Positions 6,482 through 13,594 of a DNA stretch of 14,034 bases are shown here, piece after piece. The stretch comes from Treponema sp. Lineage in GTDB: Bacteria > Spirochaetota > Spirochaetia > Treponematales > Breznakiellaceae. Under the pieces are notes generated by a model that saw only the letters and a list, made by a program, of their open reading frames with translations, made no database searches and had not been told where the DNA came from. The stretch spans positions 1 through 14,034 of the forward strand of contig JAITRD010000304.1 of assembly GCA_031288575.1 (NCBI GenBank), in the 5' to 3' direction. The position numbers and the translations under genes were made by a program. The stretch's first letter is position 1. Each line of letters starts with the position of its first letter.

Positions 6482-7219
6482 ATGGATATTTCATTGCAAT
6501 TATTTTCCATAAAAGAGGAAATGAAGGAAGACTTTGCCCGCGGGCTGGAACTGACCCGTAAGGCCGGATACGGGGGCGTGGAGTTTGCCGGGTATTTCGG
6601 GTTCAGCCCGGAGAAGATCAAGGAGCTGCTGGCCCAATACCAGCTCAAGGCGGTTAGTACCCACGCGGGCATAGGCCGCTTGCGGGAAGCCTTTGAGGAG
6701 GAACTTGAATACGCGGTAAAGCTGGGCTATTCATTAATTGTCTGCCCCATGCTTCCCTGCAAAACAAAGGATCAGATCATCGAAGACGCGGAATTCCTTG
6801 AGGCCTGCGCCCAAAGGGCCGCAAAAAAGGGCATCCTTATCGGCTACCATAACCATGCCCACGAATTTGTCAAATTTGACGGCCAATACGCCCAGGATAT
6901 CCTCCTGGAAACCGCCCCTTCGCTCAAATTTGAGCCCGATGTTTTTTGGATTGCCTATGCCGGGGTCGATCCGGTAGAATATCTGTCGCCCCTGGTTCAG
7001 GCCGGGCGAATCTGCGCGGTTCACGCCAAGGAACTGGCCCGGGAAGGCAAGGACAATGTATATATCGGCCAGGGCAAAATTGACTTTAAGGCCATCGCGA
7101 AGCTCTGTCCCCCGTCGGTTTACCCTTATATCGTTGAGCAGGAAGAATTCTCAAGCGATCATTTTGACGGCATCTCCCAAAGTTATCAAGGTTTGAAAAA
7201 AGTTTTTGACCAGCTCTAG
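6482..7219 (+). CDS. Sugar phosphate isomerase/epimerase (TIM barrel)
   Basis: This 245-residue protein belongs to the xylose isomerase-like TIM-barrel / AP endonuclease 2 superfamily, a soluble enzyme interconverting sugars, keto-sugars or inositol-type compounds. The expected metal-binding positions are visible: E34 (GGVEFAG), H61 (STHAG), E128 in GYHNHAHEF, D153 in PDVFW, H181 in VHAKE, and E219 in YIVEQEEF. The segment IGQGKIDF (195-202) is also typical. The ATG at 6470 overlaps the ribosome site GGAGG (6472-6476), so the ATG at 6482 (MDISLQLF) is chosen. The substrate is unknown. Such proteins often work with Gfo/Idh/MocA oxidoreductases like the one at 2600-3697, but that gene is nearly 3 kb away. 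A strong terminator follows 27 bases after the stop. Confidence 0.88.
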   Translation: MDISLQLFSIKEEMKEDFARGLELTRKAGYGGVEFAGYFGFSPEKIKELLAQYQLKAVSTHAGIGRLREAFEEELEYAVKLGYSLIVCPMLPCKTKDQIIEDAEFLEACAQRAAKKGILIGYHNHAHEFVKFDGQYAQDILLETAPSLKFEPDVFWIAYAGVDPVEYLSPLVQAGRICAVHAKELAREGKDNVYIGQGKIDFKAIAKLCPPSVYPYIVEQEEFSSDHFDGISQSYQGLKKVFDQL

Positions 7220-7246
7220 CGGTTTAAAAATCCGGCTTGAAAATTG

Positions 7247-7284
7247 GGCTTGTCCAAAAACCGGAGTTTTTGGACAAGCCTTTT
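7247..7284. terminator. Bidirectional terminator between convergent genes
   Basis: A perfect 14-bp stem (GGCTTGTCCAAAAA at 7247-7260 with TTTTTGGACAAGCC at 7267-7280) has a 6-base loop and is followed by TTTTA. The last bases overlap the stop codon of the minus-strand Nudix gene (TTA at 7283-7285), so one hairpin can serve both converging genes. Confidence 0.88.
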
Positions 7285-7795
7285 ACTTTTGTTCCAGAAA
7301 GGCCGTAACCGCGCGGCGGGTCGAATCAAAGGCGAGATCCTCCAGGCAAATTTCCCCGGGTTTAAAAAAACGGACGCCCCCGATTTCTTCGGGGTCCAGG
7401 CGCAGGTCCCCTTCGGTTAAATCCGGCGCCCAGAGGCTAAAAAAGAGATCGCAGGTCCGGTATATAATGTCTTTATAGGGATAGGTATTGGGGAAAGAGG
7501 CAAAGAGCGAGACCTTCGGGCCCGGATCCCATCCGATTTCCTCAAGACATTCCCGGCGCAGCCCGTCCAGGGCCCCTTCGCCGGGGTTCACAAAACCCCC
7601 GGGCAGATCCAGTTTCCCCAGGGCGGGTTCCTTTGCCCGGACCAGGAGGATAATTCCCTTTTCGGTATTAATAACGCAGCCGGTAGCCGCCGCTATGTTA
7701 TGGTAATAGATAAAACCGCAATCGGGGCAGCGGAAAAGTTTTTCCCGCTCAAAGCGGATGTTGGGGGAAGCGCAGGACGGACAATAATGAAACAT
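7283..7795 (-). CDS. Nudix hydrolase with N-terminal zinc ribbon
   Basis: In this 170-residue protein, residues 5-26 form a zinc ribbon (C5-x2-C8 and C23-x2-C26), followed by the Nudix fold. The Nudix box is complete at 67-89: G67 and E73 in GFVNPGE, then R81-E82 and E85-E86 of RECLEEIGW, matching Gx5Ex7REUxEExGU. These residues bind the divalent metal used to hydrolyse nucleoside diphosphates linked to another group. Zinc-ribbon members include NADH and ADP-ribose pyrophosphatases, but the longer NudC layout is absent. The substrate is left open (ADP-ribose-type compounds would be a fair first test). The ribosome site CCGGAG lies 6 bases before the ATG. It is divergent from the thioesterase at 7881, with 85 bases between, and convergent with the isomerase. 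Confidence 0.88.
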   Translation of the reverse strand: MFHYCPSCASPNIRFEREKLFRCPDCGFIYYHNIAAATGCVINTEKGIILLVRAKEPALGKLDLPGGFVNPGEGALDGLRRECLEEIGWDPGPKVSLFASFPNTYPYKDIIYRTCDLFFSLWAPDLTEGDLRLDPEEIGGVRFFKPGEICLEDLAFDSTRRAVTAFLEQK

Positions 7796-7843
7796 GGCAT
7801 ACTCCGGAATTGCTTTTAAAGGCGCGCCTTAGCCGGCACTCAA

Positions 7844-7873
7844 TTGATTTCAAAACCGGCTCCATTATATAAT
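7844..7873 (+). promoter_or_regulatory. Promoter abutting the thioesterase start codon
   Basis: TTGATT (7844-7849, four of six) and a perfect TATAAT (7868-7873) are 18 bases apart. The predicted transcription start is about base 7880, one base before the ATG at 7881. No ribosome site is present. The geometry predicts a leaderless mRNA. Confidence 0.6.
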
Positions 7874-7880
7874 AACTATT

Positions 7881-8288
7881 ATGCTTTGTGAATCTACGCT
7901 TACCGTCCGCACCTATGAATGCGACAGTTACGGTCATGTCAACAATGCGAATTACCTTAATTATCTGGAATATGCCAGGTACGAATTCCTTAAAGACGCG
8001 GGCTTTGATTATCCCGCCATGATCCGGGCAGGCTACGGCGTTTATGTGGCCCGGGTCGAAATTGATTATAAAAAATCCGCCACCGCCGATGATCCGCTGC
8101 TTATCCGGTCTTGGCCCATTAAAAAGGGAGCCGTCAGCGGGGTTATCGCCCAGGAGATCCGCCGGGGCGAGGAGGTGATTGTCGAAGCCAAGGTTACCTG
8201 GGCTTTTGTGGACTCCAAGGGGGTCCCCGCCAAAATCCCCCCCCAATGGGATGTGCCGGGCCTCCGGCCGGATCGGGCCGGGTCCTGA
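7881..8288 (+). CDS. Acyl-CoA thioesterase, hotdog fold (4HBT/YbgC type)
   Basis: This 135-residue protein has the usual length for a single-hotdog thioesterase. The signature at 12-33 (YECDSYGHVNNANYLNYLEYAR) contains the catalytic aspartate D15, the GHVNN turn and Y25, matching the 4-hydroxybenzoyl-CoA / YbgC family. These soluble enzymes release CoA from short or aromatic acyl-CoAs, and YbgC itself is linked to the Tol-Pal system. No tol genes are nearby, so the name YbgC is not used. There is no Shine-Dalgarno before the ATG; instead a TATAAT lies 7 bases upstream. The stop is 6 bases from the end of the convergent ddl gene. The C-terminal tail after PPQWDV is probably disordered. Confidence 0.85.
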   Translation: MLCESTLTVRTYECDSYGHVNNANYLNYLEYARYEFLKDAGFDYPAMIRAGYGVYVARVEIDYKKSATADDPLLIRSWPIKKGAVSGVIAQEIRRGEEVIVEAKVTWAFVDSKGVPAKIPPQWDVPGLRPDRAGS

Positions 8289-8294
8289 ACCCCG

Positions 8295-9407
8295 CTATTC
8301 CGGGCAAACCGGGCCGGTATAACTGGTTTTAAGTTTCTTTTCCTTTTTAAAACGGTCCAGGGCCAGGGCGATCAAGCGGTCGATTAAGGCGCTGTAGGAG
8401 AGCCCCGAAGCCTCCCACAACTTGGGGTACATGCTGATCCTGGTAAAACCCGGCATGGTATTGATCTCGTTAACCATGATAGTCCCGTCGGGTTTAAGAA
8501 AAAAATCGACCCGGCCGAGTCCTTCGCAGGCCAGGGTTTGGAAGGTTTTTACCGCCAGGGCTTGCAGGGCCCGGCAGACATCCTCGTTTATCCGGGCAGG
8601 AATTTCCAGGACCGCTCCCTGCTCGTCCAGGTATTTCGCGTCGTAGGAATAAAACTCATGGCGGGATTTTACTTCCCCCGGCAGGGACGCCAGGGGTTCC
8701 TCGTTGCCCAGGACCGAACATTCCAGCTCCCGGCCGGGAATAAATTCCTCCAGGATGATCTTGGTGTCATATTCAAAGGCCTCCCGGACGCACAGGGGAT
8801 ATTCCTCCTCATTCCGGATCTTGCCGACCCCCACGGAGGAGCCCATATTAGCGGGTTTTACAAAAAAGGGAAGCCCCAATTCCTCCCGGATCGCCTGAAA
8901 GGGGGGAAGGACCTCGTGGGATTTAAAAACCAGGAATTTCCCGACAGGAATGCCCGCGTCCCGGAGGAGCCGCTTCATCACATCCTTGTCCATCCCCGCC
9001 GCGGAAGCCAGAACCCCGGCGCCTACAAAGGGGATATCCGCCAGTTTAAGGAGGCCCTGGACGGTGCCGTCCTCCCCAAAGGGGCCATGGAGTATGGGGA
9101 AAACCACGTCGATGCTTTTTTCCCGCCCCGGGGCGGCCAGATTAGAAATAACTCCCCCCCCTTGCGGCAAAAGAGCCACCGCATCCCCCTCAGGATTTAA
9201 CGTGACCCGCTTAGGATCATCGGCGTTCAGGAGAAACCGGGACTCATCGTTCAGGAGCCACCGGCCGGATTTATCAATGCCAATGAGGACGGGGTCATAC
9301 TTAGTCCGGTCCAGGGCGTCAAAGACATTTTTCGCCGATTGCAGGGAAACCTCATGCTCCGCCGATTTTCCGCCGAAGAGGATCCCCACGCTGATTTTCT
9401 TTTCCAT
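8295..9407 (-). CDS. ddl: D-alanine--D-alanine ligase
   Basis: This 370-residue ATP-grasp enzyme joins two D-alanines with ATP for peptidoglycan synthesis in the cytoplasm. Visible landmarks, in order: LFGGKSAEHEVSLQSA (10-25) with the substrate-binding glutamate; HGPFGEDGTVQGLL; AGMDKDVMKRLL; the ATP-grasp loop FVKPANMGSSVGVGKI with the catalytic serine; EEFIPGRELECSVLG; EFYSYDAKY; and GRVDFF...NEINTMPGFT near the end, with the metal-binding E and N. The YDAKY tyrosine region is of the D-Ala-D-Ala type, not the VanA-type D-lactate ligases, where histidine is expected. The length is typical. The start is set by homology and by the G-run just before the ATG (plus-strand TCCCCCC 9409-9415), a poor ribosome site. 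The next gene on the same strand (the kinase) is separated by a 320-base gap holding a long hairpin repeat, so the two are probably not co-transcribed. Confidence 0.93.
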   Translation of the reverse strand: MEKKISVGILFGGKSAEHEVSLQSAKNVFDALDRTKYDPVLIGIDKSGRWLLNDESRFLLNADDPKRVTLNPEGDAVALLPQGGGVISNLAAPGREKSIDVVFPILHGPFGEDGTVQGLLKLADIPFVGAGVLASAAGMDKDVMKRLLRDAGIPVGKFLVFKSHEVLPPFQAIREELGLPFFVKPANMGSSVGVGKIRNEEEYPLCVREAFEYDTKIILEEFIPGRELECSVLGNEEPLASLPGEVKSRHEFYSYDAKYLDEQGAVLEIPARINEDVCRALQALAVKTFQTLACEGLGRVDFFLKPDGTIMVNEINTMPGFTRISMYPKLWEASGLSYSALIDRLIALALDRFKKEKKLKTSYTGPVCPE

Positions 9408-9494
9408 ATCCCCCCTATCCTACACGTTAGGGCTAAACTTGGCCCGCAATTCAGGCGGTAAATTTATTACACCCGGGGCTATTACCCCCTTTTA

Positions 9495-9677
9495 GGCTAA
9501 AGTTGCCCCACTTTGCTTGAGTAGGTCCGCAAGGGAGGGGGAAAGGCCGGGAAAAATATTTGGAACTCCCCGCCGGAGCGTATTGAAGATAGCGGAGGCG
9601 GACTCTACAAGCATTTTTCCCGGCATTTTCCCCTCCCTTGCGGAAATTACTCAGAATTTTATGGGTCAAGTTTAGAC
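9495..9677. repeat. REP-like element, family 2, full inverted-repeat copy
   Basis: Left arm 9495-9557 and right arm 9613-9677 are imperfect reverse complements over about 60 bases. The best-matched part is CCGCAAGGGAGGGG (9528-9541) with CCCCTCCCTTGCGG, plus GCCGGGAAAAAT with ATTTTTCCCGGC. The loop holds the family core CCGCCGGAGCGTATTGAAGA. It fills the gap between the kinase and ddl, which has no gene. A further diverged piece of the arm end (GGGCTAAACTTGGCCCGCAA) lies at 9430-9449. Confidence 0.75.
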
Positions 9678-9727
9678 CTTAGGGACGGCGTATAAAAGCC
9701 CTTGTGGCAAAAACCCGGAATATTTCC

Positions 9728-12700
9728 CTATGCCCCCAGCACTCCCCCCAGATCCCCAAGGAGAGTTTCCAGGGCGGTAACGAAGTGCCCGTTCCGCCCT
9801 TGCAGGGTCTCCCAGTCTCCCGCTTTTGCCGCACATTCCAGGGCTTCCGCCTGCCGGCCAATCCGATCCGCATAGATCCGGTAGCTTACGCTTTTAAGGT
9901 CATGGATCGCCGAGGCATAGGCTTCCAAACGGTCCGGCGACACGCCCCGCAGGGTATCCAAAAGCCCCGGGACGAAGCTGCGGTAAGCGCAAAGGGCCTC
10001 CCGGTATACCGCTTCCTCTTTATACTGTTTGAGCCCCGCCGCAAAATCGATCCCCTCGATAAGCTTTTCCCCGAAGGGAGGGAAGACCGGTTTTTCCCGG
10101 GAAACCCCCGGGGCGGATCCGGCGGAAGCCTGGGAGGAGGATTCCTCCGGGAAGGGCCCGCCGGCCTTGACCTGTTTTTCCCAGGGAATCCACTGCTCCA
10201 AAATTCTGTCAAGCTTCGGCATCTCAATGGGTTTGGCAAGATAATCGCTAAAACCTTCATTTAAAAACATCTCTTTTATCCCCGAAAGGACATTGGCGGT
10301 TAAGGCAATAATGGGAAGGGTCTGAAAATAGTTTTCCGGATCCTCCAAAAGCCGGATAATCCGGACCGTCTCAATCCCGTCCATTTCGGGCATCATGTGA
10401 TCCATAAAAACCAGATCGTATCTATTTTCTTTGATAAGCTCTATTCCCTGGAAGCCGCTTTGACAGGCATCAATGGTCATGTGATAGGGAGCCATCAGGC
10501 CCTGGGCGACCTTGAGGTTCGTCGCGATATCGTCTACCACCAGAATCCGGGCGGAGGGGGCGGTAAAGGACGCGGCGGCCCTTCCCTTTTCAAGGGCGTT
10601 CCGCGCTTTTTCCCTCTGGTTCAGGATGTCGGCCAGGGAAAAAACATGGGCCGGCAGGGTAAGGATGCCGCAGGAGGGAATCCTCAGCTCGGCCCCGTAA
10701 TCGACCAGGAGTACCGTCTGGGGTTTCCTTTCCCGGGTTTCCAAAAAAGCCCGGATCCCCTCATAATTGTTATAGGCAATAAGGACAAACCGGTATTCCC
10801 TGAGGGGGCCCCCTTCCGCCAAAACAATGCCCCGGAGGAGGGCCTCCGAAAAGGCTTCCGGGGTGTTTACCAGGGCATGGGGGACCCCCAGTTTTTTCAG
10901 GGAAAGGCGGAGCGATTCGGCATATATCGGACGGTCTTCGTATACCAGGACGGGTTTCTTCTCCGGATCCTCCACCGCCGCGACGGGCTCCCCCGATCTT
11001 TCCTCCTGGGGAATCCGGGCGGTAAAAACGCTGCCGGCGCCGTAGGTACTGGCTACCGTTACATCCCCGCCCATGGCCCGGCACAGTCCCTTGGTAATGG
11101 CTAAACCCAGGCCGCTTCCCTCAATGCCCCGGTTAGCCGCCATATTCACCTGGACGAATTCGCCGAAGACCTTGTCCATATCCTCCGGCTTGATGCCGAT
11201 GCCGCTGTCCTCAACCGCTATGTTGAGGATAAGCCGGTCCGCCCCGTCATGCGGCCGGTTCTTTTCCGCGGAAACGGTAAGGCGGATAAATCCCTTTTCG
11301 GTATATTTGACCGCGTTGCTCAGAAGATTAAGCAGGATCTGCCTGACCCGCGCCTCATCTCCCACAAGGCTGTTCGGCAAAAGGGGATCAATATCGGTAA
11401 CAAAAGCCAGGGACTTTTCGATGACCCGCATCCGGATAATATTGATCACGTCATTGATAAGGGAGCGGAAATGATAACGGATAGGGGTGAGTTCCAGTTT
11501 GCCCGACTCAATTTTGGAAAAATCCAGGATGTCGTTGATAAGGGACAGAAGATTAGCCCCGGCCTGCCGGATATTCATGGCATATTCATAGACCTCGGCG
11601 GAGACCTCTTCCCGCAGGATCAACTCCGACAGGCCGATAATAGCGTTCATGGGGGTACGAATCTCATGGCTGGTGGTCGCCAGGAAGGCGCTTTTGGCTT
11701 GACTGGCCAGCTCGGCCCGCTGTTTTTCTTCCTCTAATTCGTTGACCAGGTTTTTTATGCCGGTCATGTCATAAATGATAAATATGGCGTAGAGGAATTC
11801 CTGGTACCTGTCATAAATATAGGTAGCCTCAACTTCACACCAGATATTATTGTGCCGGCAGAGGGCTTCAAATTTGTCCATCCGGTTCCCCGGCCCCGGG
11901 GTTTTAGAAAAAAGCGAGACCGGGCCGCCAAAATCAAAAAGTTCCCCCATGGGCACATCGGCCAATTCTCCAGGGTTTTTCCCGAAAAATAAAAGGGCGC
12001 TGTTATTCGTCAGGAGAACCCGGCCCTTCTCATCCACAACTAAAAGGGGGGTTTTTACGAGGGAATAGACATAACTGGCCACATTAAAGAGGGTAAGGGT
12101 GGCGGTGTTGTACCGCTGGCTGTGAAAGTAGGCAAGGACTATTAAAAAAAACTGGAAAAAACACCCGTATTTATTGGCGGCGGAAAAATAAAACCGGATC
12201 ACCATAAAAATGGCGCCCAGCGCAAGGCTGCCCACCCAAAAGGCCCCCTGCATCCGGTCCCGTTTAAAATCGGCCTTGTTATGTATCTGGAGTATCATCC
12301 CTATGTTCAGCAGCAGCGAGAGGACGCTAAAACCCAGGGCCAGGTAGAAAGCCGGATTTTTAATATGCGCCAGCTCAATTTTGCCTGAAAATTCCGTTTC
12401 CCATTCCCAATAATTGCCCTGGAGGATAAAAAAAATGAGGGCCGCCGCAAAAAGAACCTGGAAAATCAGAAATTTATGAAAGAAAGAACGCAGACGTTTA
12501 TCAATAGCGGCAAGATAGAGGGTTATCAGGGGGAATATCAGGATAAGGGCTATTTCACTCAGGGTGGCGCCCAGGAGCGTGAAAGCCGGGGACCATTCCT
12601 CCATAATCCAGGCCATGCCCAGGGACAATAACACTGCATCCAGGGTGAGAAAAAGATATTCCCATTTTATTTTGGCCGCCCTTCTGCCGGTATAAAAGGT

Positions 12701-12760
12701 ATAACAACCCAGGCAAAGGGCGGAAAAACTCAAGATATATAATATGCCCGACCAGGACAC
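9728..12760 (-). CDS. Membrane hybrid sensor histidine kinase (7TM-PAS-HK-REC-HPt)
   Basis: This 1010-residue protein has an N-terminal block (1-215) with seven hydrophobic spans (about 5-25, 33-52, 59-83, 95-113, 137-157, 172-193, 198-213), as in the HisKA_7TM type. A PAS-like domain follows (about 229-335, LLVVDEKGRVLLTNNSA) and then a short coiled coil. HisKA has phospho-acceptor H365 (SHEIRTP). The ATPase shows its N box (LLNLLSNAVKYT, 476-487), G1 (EDSGIGI, 517-523) and G2 (GSGLGL, 548-553). A degenerate receiver lies at 602-715. A canonical receiver (737-855) has D743/D744, phospho-acceptor D787, T821 and K843, followed by a C-terminal HPt with H953 (IHDLKS). A full phosphorelay H365-D787-H953 is thus present, and output would go to a separate regulator not in this window. 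The start is GTG at 12760 with AAGGAG 6 bases before it (plus-strand CTCCTT 12767-12772). It is divergent from the hemerythrin-like gene. Confidence 0.92.
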   Translation of the reverse strand: MSWSGILYILSFSALCLGCYTFYTGRRAAKIKWEYLFLTLDAVLLSLGMAWIMEEWSPAFTLLGATLSEIALILIFPLITLYLAAIDKRLRSFFHKFLIFQVLFAAALIFFILQGNYWEWETEFSGKIELAHIKNPAFYLALGFSVLSLLLNIGMILQIHNKADFKRDRMQGAFWVGSLALGAIFMVIRFYFSAANKYGCFFQFFLIVLAYFHSQRYNTATLTLFNVASYVYSLVKTPLLVVDEKGRVLLTNNSALLFFGKNPGELADVPMGELFDFGGPVSLFSKTPGPGNRMDKFEALCRHNNIWCEVEATYIYDRYQEFLYAIFIIYDMTGIKNLVNELEEEKQRAELASQAKSAFLATTSHEIRTPMNAIIGLSELILREEVSAEVYEYAMNIRQAGANLLSLINDILDFSKIESGKLELTPIRYHFRSLINDVINIIRMRVIEKSLAFVTDIDPLLPNSLVGDEARVRQILLNLLSNAVKYTEKGFIRLTVSAEKNRPHDGADRLILNIAVEDSGIGIKPEDMDKVFGEFVQVNMAANRGIEGSGLGLAITKGLCRAMGGDVTVASTYGAGSVFTARIPQEERSGEPVAAVEDPEKKPVLVYEDRPIYAESLRLSLKKLGVPHALVNTPEAFSEALLRGIVLAEGGPLREYRFVLIAYNNYEGIRAFLETRERKPQTVLLVDYGAELRIPSCGILTLPAHVFSLADILNQREKARNALEKGRAAASFTAPSARILVVDDIATNLKVAQGLMAPYHMTIDACQSGFQGIELIKENRYDLVFMDHMMPEMDGIETVRIIRLLEDPENYFQTLPIIALTANVLSGIKEMFLNEGFSDYLAKPIEMPKLDRILEQWIPWEKQVKAGGPFPEESSSQASAGSAPGVSREKPVFPPFGEKLIEGIDFAAGLKQYKEEAVYREALCAYRSFVPGLLDTLRGVSPDRLEAYASAIHDLKSVSYRIYADRIGRQAEALECAAKAGDWETLQGRNGHFVTALETLLGDLGGVLGA

Positions 12761-12878
12761 CCCGCTCTCCTTATATCAAGGGTAGATCAGCCGAAATAAA
12801 AACACAAGGCAGAATTCAAATTTGCCGGCTGTTCAAAAGCGGGGGCCCCGTGGAAGGCTGGTTGCCGCAAACAGGCTA

Positions 12879-12907
12879 TTGACAATAAAAACCATCGGTC
12901 ATATAGT
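12879..12907 (+). promoter_or_regulatory. Strong promoter abutting the hemerythrin start codon
   Basis: A perfect TTGACA (12879-12884), a 17-base spacer and TATAGT (12902-12907, five of six) form the best promoter in the window. The predicted start is about 12914, three bases before the ATG at 12917. No ribosome site is possible in that leader. Confidence 0.75.
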
Positions 12908-12916
12908 ATAGACATT

Positions 12917-13396
12917 ATGATTAGTAAAAGTCAATCCGAATTGGTATCATGGTCTTCTACTTTTTCCGTCGGGGTCAAAATCATTGACGATCAGAACAAG
13001 GGGCTTTTCCGCTTAACCAATGATTTATTTAATCATTGCGTGGGCGATGAAGAATCCGAGCGGGCCTATTTTAGAGATGTCATTGAAAAGGCGGTCGATT
13101 ATGTAAAGATCAATTTTTCCACCGAAGAAAAGATAATGTTAGCCACTAAATTCGGGGGTTATTGGGAGCATAAACGGGAACACGACGCCTTTGTACTAAA
13201 CATGGTGGATCAAATACGGGCCTTTAACGAGGGCAAGCCCTTTACCCTGATAGCCTTTACCCGGTATCTGAAGAATTGGGTCCTTACCCATATTGCTGTT
13301 TCGGATAAGCTCTATTTTGAACACTTCAAGAAACTGGCCGCCCGCAAGGCGGACGGCAAACTTTCAATTACCAAGGCCGGCCTTACCGTGAAATGA
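12917..13396 (+). CDS. Hemerythrin-like protein with altered iron site
   Basis: This 159-residue protein has the bacteriohemerythrin four-helix pattern: W12...FSVGVKIIDDQNK...LTNDLF, KINFSTEEKIM, WEHKREHD and WVLTHIAVSDKLYFEHF. Known hemerythrins hold two irons with five histidines and two bridging acids. Here H85, H89 and H125 (three ligands of one iron) and the bridging E70 and D130 are present with the right spacings. The two histidines that bind the other iron are both asparagine: N27 (normally QHK) and N66 (normally HFxxEE). Classic reversible oxygen binding at two irons is therefore doubtful; a one-iron or otherwise changed site is possible. It is a single domain and cytosolic. The ATG is chosen because the family begins right after it and a strong promoter lies just upstream. 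It is divergent from the kinase; a link to it is inference. Confidence 0.85.
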   Translation: MISKSQSELVSWSSTFSVGVKIIDDQNKGLFRLTNDLFNHCVGDEESERAYFRDVIEKAVDYVKINFSTEEKIMLATKFGGYWEHKREHDAFVLNMVDQIRAFNEGKPFTLIAFTRYLKNWVLTHIAVSDKLYFEHFKKLAARKADGKLSITKAGLTVK

Positions 13397-13432
13397 CGAT
13401 CCTTCCCGGCGGGCGGGCTTGAAGCGGGCCTT

Positions 13433-13538
13433 CCGCCGGAGCGTATCGAAGATAGCGGAGGCGGACTCTACAAGCATTTTTCCCGGCCTTTTCCCCTCCC
13501 TTGCGGGAATTACGCAGCATTTTGCGGGTCAAGTTTAG
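13433..13538. repeat. REP-like element, family 2, half copy
   Basis: These 106 bases align without gaps to 9570-9675, from CCGCCGGAGCG to GGGTCAAGTTTAG, with few differences. The left inverted arm found at 9495-9557 is missing, so only the core and right arm are present. It sits between the hemerythrin gene and uvrC. No terminator for the hemerythrin gene is otherwise obvious, so the element may also end that transcript. Confidence 0.75.
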
Positions 13539-13594
13539 GGGCTCCGGAGTTCTTTAAATTTTTCTCCGGGGGGGTTAAAATAGAAGCATACCCT

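Noticed and set aside
8538..9200. 220-residue plus-strand frame
   Set aside because: It lies antisense inside ddl, whose motifs are complete; this is a shadow of biased codon use.
10397..11104. 235-residue plus-strand frame
   Set aside because: Antisense shadow of the hybrid kinase, with no recognisable domain.
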